From Deltaproteobacteria bacterium (GTDB lineage: Bacteria; Desulfobacterota; Desulfobacteria; Desulfobacterales; SG8-13): a DNA stretch of 11,102 bases. The position numbers and the translations under genes are program-made. Within the stretch, counting starts at the first letter, position 1; each line of letters begins with the position of its first letter. The stretch is taken from positions 1-11,102 of the forward strand of contig DAOVBC010000046.1 in the NCBI GenBank assembly GCA_030670715.1. Direction: 5' to 3'. This document shows positions 5,646-11,102 of the stretch, piece after piece. The notes beneath the pieces were generated by a model. It was given only the letters and a program-made list of their open reading frames with translations. It was not told where the DNA came from and did not search any database.

Positions 5646-7793
5646 GTGAAAAATCGGCCGAAAATCATCACCAAAATAAATTCAGCAATACCGGTCCCGA
5701 GTCTTCCCCAAATTCTTTTTAAACTCATCGAGGTTTGCAAAAACAGCTCCAGCACACCGGAAGACATTGTACGGGTGGTTTCGCTGGATCCAGGCATCAC
5801 CCTCAAGCTGATGCGGCTTGCTTCCGTCTGGCAGAAGCAAAAACTTTGTATTCGAACACTGGAACAAACCATCGCCATTCTCGGACCCGAGAGCATCAGG
5901 AAAATGGCTCTCACCGCCCTTGTGACGCCATTGTCAAACCGGGTAATAAGAAATGCAGCTTTGCATTTTAACCGGTTCTGGCTTCATTCCCTTCAGTGTG
6001 CAATTCTGGCCAGGAAGCTGACCGAACAGTTTCGTTACGGGTTTGCGAATGATGCCTATCTCTGCGGGCTGCTGCATGATGTCGGAAAGCTGATTCTCTG
6101 GATGAATTTCAGAAAAGATTACGAACCGCTTCTGAAGCATTCGCCGGAACTAGACGAGATACTGAATGCAGAAAACGACCAAATCGGCATCAATCACTGT
6201 GATGTCGGTTGGCGCCTGATCCGTTCCCTGCGCACAAGGCCTTTAGTTGCAGACAGCATTCTCTACCATCACCGGCCGGTGGAGGAAATTGCCGGGGCTT
6301 TCCCCCCGGTTAAAATTGTATATGCGGCGAACGTCATCAGCCACCGCAAAAAGAATACTTTTGCGCTGGCGGAGATGATGGAAGAAATAGGCTTCCATCT
6401 ACCACCTGAACAGCTGAAACGCATAATTGAAGATGTGTGGCATACAACCAGCGCAGTTTTGAATTTCCTCGGATTGTATCCGGAAGCATTGAATAAGGTC
6501 GACGATTTAAAATCAACTGAAAGTTATTTGCCGATTTATGAGTTTTTGGGAGAAATCCGGGAGCTGTCACTGATTCAGATCGCCACAGGCAGTATCAGTA
6601 CTGATGGTGGCAGAAAAGCCGTTCAGAAAGAACTTTTTATTTCTCTGCAAATCCTCTTTGATATTACCTCGGCATTTTTCTTCTATTATCAGCCGGCAGA
6701 CAATGTACTGATTGGCAAACCAACTCCGGACAGCCGGACCGATGACTCTATTGATGCAGTTGAAATGCCGGTTAAACCCGGGAGCAGCGTTCCCGCCATG
6801 TCGCTCATACAGCGAGAAGTTATCGATTCATTCGGACACTTAACAAACAGTCCGGTGAACATCACCGACGACCAACTGGTCCGCCTTCTGGGAACCGAAG
6901 GAATGCTTTGTCTTCCCCTGCTCGTAAATCAAAAGCGGGTTGGAGTTATTGTTGCCGGTATAGACGAACCTCAATTTCCGATTCTTTCAGAGCAGCTGTC
7001 AATGTTGAAACAGTTTGCAGACCACGCCGCCCTGCTTTTACAGGAATATGCCTATGATGAGTCGCGGGCTTCAGTAATTTCCACGACCGCCGGAGTGAAT
7101 CAGGAATCGGTACGCAGGATCATTCACGAAGTAAACAACCCGCTGGGGATCATTAAAAATTATCTGAAGGTTCTCGGGTCAAAAATAGGAGAAAATACCG
7201 ATGTCGGGGATGAAATATTTTTTATCCGCGAAGAAATCGAAAGAATCCCCGGAATAATTAAACAGCTTTCAGGAACTGATAAGATAACAGAACGAAACGG
7301 TGGGCAAGTCGATATCAACAGTATGGTTTATGATCTGACCAGGCTGCTAAAAAAGTCAGTACTTGAACCGTCAGACATCAAACTGCACTTTTTTCCGGAC
7401 CCAAAACTGCCGCCGTTTCCAGGCAAAAAGAACGGTTTGAATCAGGTGTTGATCAACCTCCTGAAGAACTCGGTGGAAGCGATGCCGGAGGGAGGAAATA
7501 TTTTTATCAAGACCGCCTCCGAGCGGCCGCAAAAAGATTTGGCTGAAAGAAACATTGTCATCACCATTCGAGACGACGGTCCGGGAATACCGGATCAGAT
7601 CATGGCACGGCTTTTCGAGCCCGGCAACACTTCCAAGGGCACCGATAATTTCGGCCTGGGCCTGTCGATCAGCAAAGATATCATCACCCGCTATCACGGG
7701 CTGATTTCGTGTAAAAGTCGTGTGAATGAAGGCACTACCTTTACGATTAAATTGCCGGTTTCAGACATTAATTCCAAAAGTTCAATGGAGTAA
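5646..7793 (+). CDS. HDOD-GAF sensor histidine kinase
   Basis: A cytoplasmic protein of 715 residues, with no membrane segment, that probably autophosphorylates and passes phosphate to a receiver. The N-terminal HDOD domain (about 13-215) opens with IPVPSLPQILFKLIE and contains LLHDVGK (142-148, His144-Asp145). A GAF-like region spans about 313-468. The kinase core has a HisKA helix with His494 in HEVNNPLG, an N-box NLLKNSVEAM (604-613), G1 DDGPGIP (643-649) and G2 GLGLSI (670-675), so all ATPase boxes are present. There is no receiver domain of its own. The start is the GTG at 5646, chosen for its ribosome binding site; an upstream TTG at 5610 would add 12 residues. It is followed after 3 bases by the hybrid kinase, the natural partner. 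HDOD proteins often regulate chemotaxis, stress or cell-cycle outputs; the signal here is unknown. Confidence 0.93.
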   Translation: MKNRPKIITKINSAIPVPSLPQILFKLIEVCKNSSSTPEDIVRVVSLDPGITLKLMRLASVWQKQKLCIRTLEQTIAILGPESIRKMALTALVTPLSNRVIRNAALHFNRFWLHSLQCAILARKLTEQFRYGFANDAYLCGLLHDVGKLILWMNFRKDYEPLLKHSPELDEILNAENDQIGINHCDVGWRLIRSLRTRPLVADSILYHHRPVEEIAGAFPPVKIVYAANVISHRKKNTFALAEMMEEIGFHLPPEQLKRIIEDVWHTTSAVLNFLGLYPEALNKVDDLKSTESYLPIYEFLGEIRELSLIQIATGSISTDGGRKAVQKELFISLQILFDITSAFFFYYQPADNVLIGKPTPDSRTDDSIDAVEMPVKPGSSVPAMSLIQREVIDSFGHLTNSPVNITDDQLVRLLGTEGMLCLPLLVNQKRVGVIVAGIDEPQFPILSEQLSMLKQFADHAALLLQEYAYDESRASVISTTAGVNQESVRRIIHEVNNPLGIIKNYLKVLGSKIGENTDVGDEIFFIREEIERIPGIIKQLSGTDKITERNGGQVDINSMVYDLTRLLKKSVLEPSDIKLHFFPDPKLPPFPGKKNGLNQVLINLLKNSVEAMPEGGNIFIKTASERPQKDLAERNIVITIRDDGPGIPDQIMARLFEPGNTSKGTDNFGLGLSISKDIITRYHGLISCKSRVNEGTTFTIKLPVSDINSKSSME

Positions 7794-7796
7794 AAA

Positions 7797-9824
7797 ATGA
7801 AACACCGTCCCGCAGTTATCATCGTAGATGATGAGGAAAGAATGTGTATGAGTTTGAAAAGCATCCTGGAGCGTCGCGGTTTTGACGTTGAGACCGCCAC
7901 ATCCGGTAAAGCTGCGCTTCAGGCGATGGCAAACAGGGAATTCGATCTGTTCCTGCTGGATATTTTTATTCCGGATGTGGACGGTTTTCGTCTCATGGAT
8001 CAAATTTTGTCACGCTCTCCCAATGCCCCTGTTGTCATGATGACCGGCGATGCTTCGGTGGATTCTGCTCTGAAGGCACTGAAAAGAGGCGCATACGATT
8101 ACCTGAAGAAACCGTTCGAACCGGAACATCTGGAAAAAACCATCGACAATGCCATCCGGCAGAAAATGCTGCTGGAGAAGAACCGGTATATGGAAAACCG
8201 CCTTAAAATTTCGGAACGGCGCTTTCGGTTTATGATCCAGAATTCTCCGGATATGATTTACACCCTCGACAAACAAGGTAAGTTCACCTTCGTTAATGAG
8301 GCTGTCGAGGAACTGTTCGGGTATAAAGCCGAGGATCTGGTGGGAAAACACTACGACCAGGTGCTGTATGAAAAAGATATTGGAAAGGCCCAGTGGCGAT
8401 TCAATGAGCGGCGCACCGGCGAACGCGCAACTGAAGGCTACGAACTGCGGCTGAAGACCGGACCCCGGAAAAAAGGCGTCAATGCAAAGCATCCCGCATA
8501 TGCAATTGTCGAATTGAATGCCACCGGCATCTACCACCAGGAGCAAACCGGTACGCCCCCCGAACTGATAGGAACGTATGGGGTTGCCCGGGATCGGACT
8601 TATCGAAAAATCCTGGAAACGCAGCTGCTTCAGGCGAAAAAGATGGAAGCCATCGGCAACCTGGCAGGCGGAATCGCCCATGATTTCAACAATCTTCTCA
8701 TGGGCATTCAAGGACTTGTATCCCTGCTGCTTTTAAAAATGGACCCGGATCACCCTTTTCAGGATAAAATCAGAACGATTGAACAGTACGTACAGGATGC
8801 GGCCGGTCTGACGCGGCAGCTGTTAACCTTCGCCCGGGGAGAAGCGGTGGAAACCAGGCCCACAGACATCAACGCTTTGATTATAAAGCAAAATAAAATG
8901 TTCGGCCGTACCCGTAAGGAAATAAAAATAACAGAAGCCCTGGTGCCGAGTGTCCTGCCGGTGGAGACCGACGCCTCCCAGATGGAACAGGTCCTTTTAA
9001 ACCTGTATGTCAATGCGGGACATGCCATGCCCCGGGGCGGAAGACTCCAGGTGAGGACCGAGAATATATTCCTGTATTCAGGCGATTTTTTAACCGAATC
9101 AACGCAGTTAAATCCCGGACGTCATGTGAAAGTCACGATTTCAGACACCGGCGTTGGCATGGACGAAACAACCCTTCAGCGTATTTTTGACCCGTTTTTT
9201 ACCACAAAGAAACTCGGCAAAGGGTCCGGCCTCGGCCTTTACTGCGCCTACGGTATTATCAAAAACCATGGGGGGCACATCCAGGTTGTCAGCAAAGAGG
9301 GGATCGGTACAACTTTTATCATTTACCTGCCGGCTTCCGACCGAGAAATTTCGCCGACCGACAGCCCGTCACCAAGACAGATTGTGGGCCGGGAGACAAT
9401 TCTGCTGGTGGATGACGAAGATAAGGTCCGCCATACGTGCAGGGACAATCTGAAACTGCTTGGGTATTCGGTCTTCACGGCCGACAGCGGCGAAAAAGCG
9501 ATCGAAATTTACAATAAGAAAGCCGGTTCAATTGATATCGTCGTGCTGGACATGATCATGCCCGGCCTGAGCGGCAAGGAAACCTACCGGCGCCTGAAAA
9601 AGATCAACCCGGACATCAGAGTCTTGCTCGCAAGCGGTTATGCTGTAAATGGGCAGGGCAGGGAAATCATGGAAGAAGGGTGCAATGCCTACATACAGAA
9701 ACCGTTTAAGATCGAACAGCTTTCCTTGCTGATCCGGAAAATTATGGAAACCGAATGCCCGGACCCCCGGGCTTCTGAGACATCAACCCCGTCCGCAACC
9801 CCGACCCAAAGTACCGTTAAATAA
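7797..9824 (+). CDS. Hybrid histidine kinase, REC-PAS-HisKA-HATPase-REC
   Basis: A soluble 675-residue phosphorelay protein. The first receiver (1-120) has the acidic pair Asp11-Asp12, phospho-acceptor Asp55 (LLDIF), Thr83 and Lys105 (KKPF). A PAS domain follows (about 141-265; FMIQNSPDMIYTLD). The HisKA domain has His295 in AGGIAHDFNNLL, the type common in PAS hybrid kinases; the ATPase has Asn406 (NLYVNAGHAM), G1 DTGVG (450-454), F-box FDPFFTTK (464-471) and G2 GSGLGL (476-481). The C-terminal receiver (532-650) has Asp539-Asp540, acceptor Asp585 and Lys635. A Ser/Thr/Pro-rich tail ends it. The ATG lies 3 bases after the first kinase, with a GGAG 6 bases before it inside the upstream gene, so the two are co-translated. 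The N-terminal receiver is a plausible target of the upstream kinase. No DNA-binding or enzymatic output is attached. Confidence 0.95.
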   Translation: MKHRPAVIIVDDEERMCMSLKSILERRGFDVETATSGKAALQAMANREFDLFLLDIFIPDVDGFRLMDQILSRSPNAPVVMMTGDASVDSALKALKRGAYDYLKKPFEPEHLEKTIDNAIRQKMLLEKNRYMENRLKISERRFRFMIQNSPDMIYTLDKQGKFTFVNEAVEELFGYKAEDLVGKHYDQVLYEKDIGKAQWRFNERRTGERATEGYELRLKTGPRKKGVNAKHPAYAIVELNATGIYHQEQTGTPPELIGTYGVARDRTYRKILETQLLQAKKMEAIGNLAGGIAHDFNNLLMGIQGLVSLLLLKMDPDHPFQDKIRTIEQYVQDAAGLTRQLLTFARGEAVETRPTDINALIIKQNKMFGRTRKEIKITEALVPSVLPVETDASQMEQVLLNLYVNAGHAMPRGGRLQVRTENIFLYSGDFLTESTQLNPGRHVKVTISDTGVGMDETTLQRIFDPFFTTKKLGKGSGLGLYCAYGIIKNHGGHIQVVSKEGIGTTFIIYLPASDREISPTDSPSPRQIVGRETILLVDDEDKVRHTCRDNLKLLGYSVFTADSGEKAIEIYNKKAGSIDIVVLDMIMPGLSGKETYRRLKKINPDIRVLLASGYAVNGQGREIMEEGCNAYIQKPFKIEQLSLLIRKIMETECPDPRASETSTPSATPTQSTVK

Positions 9825-9826
9825 TC

Positions 9827-10951
9827 ATGCAGATCACCCAGCTAAACCTTCCGGACAGGATGATAGACCTGGGTGTCGGCCAGCCGGCCATTTCCCTGCT
9901 TCCACTGGAGGCAATGAAGACGGCGGCCGAACACCGGCTGAGCCAGAGAGATCCCTCGCCGCTGCAATACGGTACCGAACAGGGAAACGGCTATTTCCGG
10001 CAGGCACTGGCGCAATTTCTCAGCCAGGGTTTCTATACTTCGGTCGATCCGGACGAGCTTTTTATCACCGCCGGGGCCACCTATGGCCTTGACCTGATCT
10101 GCACCTACTTCGCACAACCCGGCGATACGATTTTTGTCGAGGAACCAACCTATTTCCTGGCCCTGCATATCTTTGCCGACCGCCGTTTGAACATCGTCAG
10201 CCTCCCGGTTGATCAGAACGGTTTGATCATCGAAGCTCTGGAAGAAAAACTGGCTGAACACCGGCCGGCATTTGTCTATACCGTACCCACGTTTCATAAT
10301 CCCTCCAGCGTTACCCTGTCGGCGCCGCGCCGGGAGAGGCTGGCGGGTCTGAGCGAAGAGCACAAATTTCTGATTGTAGCCGACGAGGTCTATCACCTGC
10401 TGGCCTATACCGTGACCCCGCCACCACCTTTGAAGACCTATGATCGGGGCGAAACGGTTCTTTCCCTGGGGTCTTTTTCAAAAATCCTGGCTCCCGGGCT
10501 GCGCCTTGGCTGGATACATGCCGCTCGACCTCTTCTCAAGCGCTTGACCCGCAGCGGATTGCTGTTAAGCAGCGGAGGACTGAACCCTTTTACCTCCAGC
10601 CTTGTTCTCAGTACGCTTGAACTCGGTCTGCAGGATGACCATCTTCGTTTTTTGAAGAACACCTACCGTCATCGATCTGCGGTACTCAGCGATGCTTTGC
10701 AGGAATTTCTCCCCCCTGCGACAACATTTAGCGAACCGCAGGGAGGTTTTTTTATCTGGCTGAGTCTGCCTGCCGGGATGGATACCGGCAAACTCCGCCA
10801 GGTCGCCCGCCCGAAGAATGTCAACTTTCAACCCGGGGTAAATTTCTCCAGTCGGCAGGGCCTGCAAAACTGCATGCGGTTGTGTTTTGTCTACTATGGC
10901 AGTGAGGATCTACGCGAAGGCGTGAGACGTCTGGCCGGAGTCCTCCCTTAG
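9827..10951 (+). CDS. PLP-dependent class I/II aminotransferase
   Basis: A 374-residue fold-type I aminotransferase of the 2-aminoadipate/LysN and MocR-like branch, but without the MocR DNA-binding domain. It uses pyridoxal phosphate to exchange amino groups between an amino acid and a 2-oxo acid. The opening MIDLGVGQP and LQYGTEQGNGYFRQALAQFL match this branch; TAGATYGLDL (81-90) starts the cofactor-binding part. Other landmarks are Asn158 (HNPS), Asp186 (ADEVYH) with Tyr189, the Schiff-base Lys219 in SLGSFSKILAPGLRLGW, and Arg351 for the substrate carboxylate. Length is normal (family about 380-400), with a slightly shortened C-terminal domain. It starts 2 bases after the hybrid kinase with no visible ribosome binding site, so it is likely translated by coupling. 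Substrate is unknown; aromatic, branched-chain or 2-aminoadipate-type are all possible. Confidence 0.92.
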   Translation: MQITQLNLPDRMIDLGVGQPAISLLPLEAMKTAAEHRLSQRDPSPLQYGTEQGNGYFRQALAQFLSQGFYTSVDPDELFITAGATYGLDLICTYFAQPGDTIFVEEPTYFLALHIFADRRLNIVSLPVDQNGLIIEALEEKLAEHRPAFVYTVPTFHNPSSVTLSAPRRERLAGLSEEHKFLIVADEVYHLLAYTVTPPPPLKTYDRGETVLSLGSFSKILAPGLRLGWIHAARPLLKRLTRSGLLLSSGGLNPFTSSLVLSTLELGLQDDHLRFLKNTYRHRSAVLSDALQEFLPPATTFSEPQGGFFIWLSLPAGMDTGKLRQVARPKNVNFQPGVNFSSRQGLQNCMRLCFVYYGSEDLREGVRRLAGVLP

Positions 10952-11102
10952 TACATGTATTCGTAATTACGATGATTTATAAGATAATGAAATCATAAAT
11001 GTTGACCAAAATACGGCTTCACCACAGGTACGTGTTCACGGGGTACGTTTCCCCGAGTAACGATATTGGCGGAGTGGCTTTGTCATTTCAATGACTTAGC
11101 AG
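10952..11102. other. Non-coding tail with small dyads
   Basis: No gene is seen in the last 150 bases. There are a perfect 12-bp palindrome TCGTAATTACGA (10961-10972), a CGGGG-TACGTTT-CCCCG hairpin (11039-11055), and GTCATT-TC-AATGAC (11082-11095). None is followed by a run of T, so a rho-independent terminator for the operon is not supported. Confidence 0.4.

Noticed and set aside
5414..5914. 166-codon open frame on the minus strand
   Set aside because: It is built from the repeat array and the antisense of the HDOD domain; it has no ribosome binding site and repetitive residues only reflecting the DNA repeats.

Overview
The window looks like chromosomal DNA from a Gram-negative anaerobe of the Desulfobacterota (Desulfobacterales-like). 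This placement is an inference from three things: the combination of a NifX/NifB-type (COG1433) protein, a gene resembling the Sfum_1244 family, and HDOD and hybrid histidine kinases; roughly balanced base composition with AT-rich, hairpin-rich intergenic DNA; and dispersed-looking palindromic repeats. There is no rRNA, tRNA, CRISPR array, transposase or phage gene.

Layout. (1) Positions 1-946 hold an unrecognised gene on the plus strand whose frame is open to the left edge. (2) Positions 1018-1177 hold a long imperfect inverted repeat that looks like a MITE or other non-autonomous palindromic element. (3) A small COG1433 protein follows on the plus strand (1225-1578). (4) A run of genes on the minus strand, read right to left, comprises a zinc-dependent medium-chain dehydrogenase (4788-3784), the C-terminal scrap of a DUF255/YyaL-type protein (3724-3452, a pseudogene), a GTTGCGTGTT-type repeat (3350-3403), a Sfum_1244-like protein (3287 or 3320 to 2208) and a macro-domain-like protein (2198-1626). 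The last two are coupled: the ribosome binding site of the second lies in the final codons of the first. (5) Positions 4789-5645 are about 850 bases without a convincing gene, rich in dyads: two AT-rich palindromes near the dehydrogenase, a cluster of possible RNA hairpins at 5030-5190, and an array of direct and inverted repeats at 5427-5580. (6) Positions 5646-10951 form a tight plus-strand operon of HDOD-GAF histidine kinase, REC-PAS-HisKA-HATPase-REC hybrid kinase and PLP aminotransferase, with gaps of 3 and 2 bases. (7) The last 150 bases are non-coding.

How the genes may work together. The operon encodes two soluble kinases and no DNA-binding output. A likely phosphate path is the first kinase to the N-terminal receiver of the second, with the terminal receiver of the second as internal acceptor or exit. 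An aminotransferase at the end of such an operon is unusual and hints at a metabolic role or input. The Sfum_1244-like and macro-domain-like pair appears to be a two-gene unit of unknown function. The other plus-strand genes and the dehydrogenase seem to be independent.

The strongest candidates for something undescribed are the structured intergenic block at 5030-5190, the coupled Sfum_1244-like/macro pair, and the kinase-kinase-aminotransferase operon. None can be proven novel from sequence alone.
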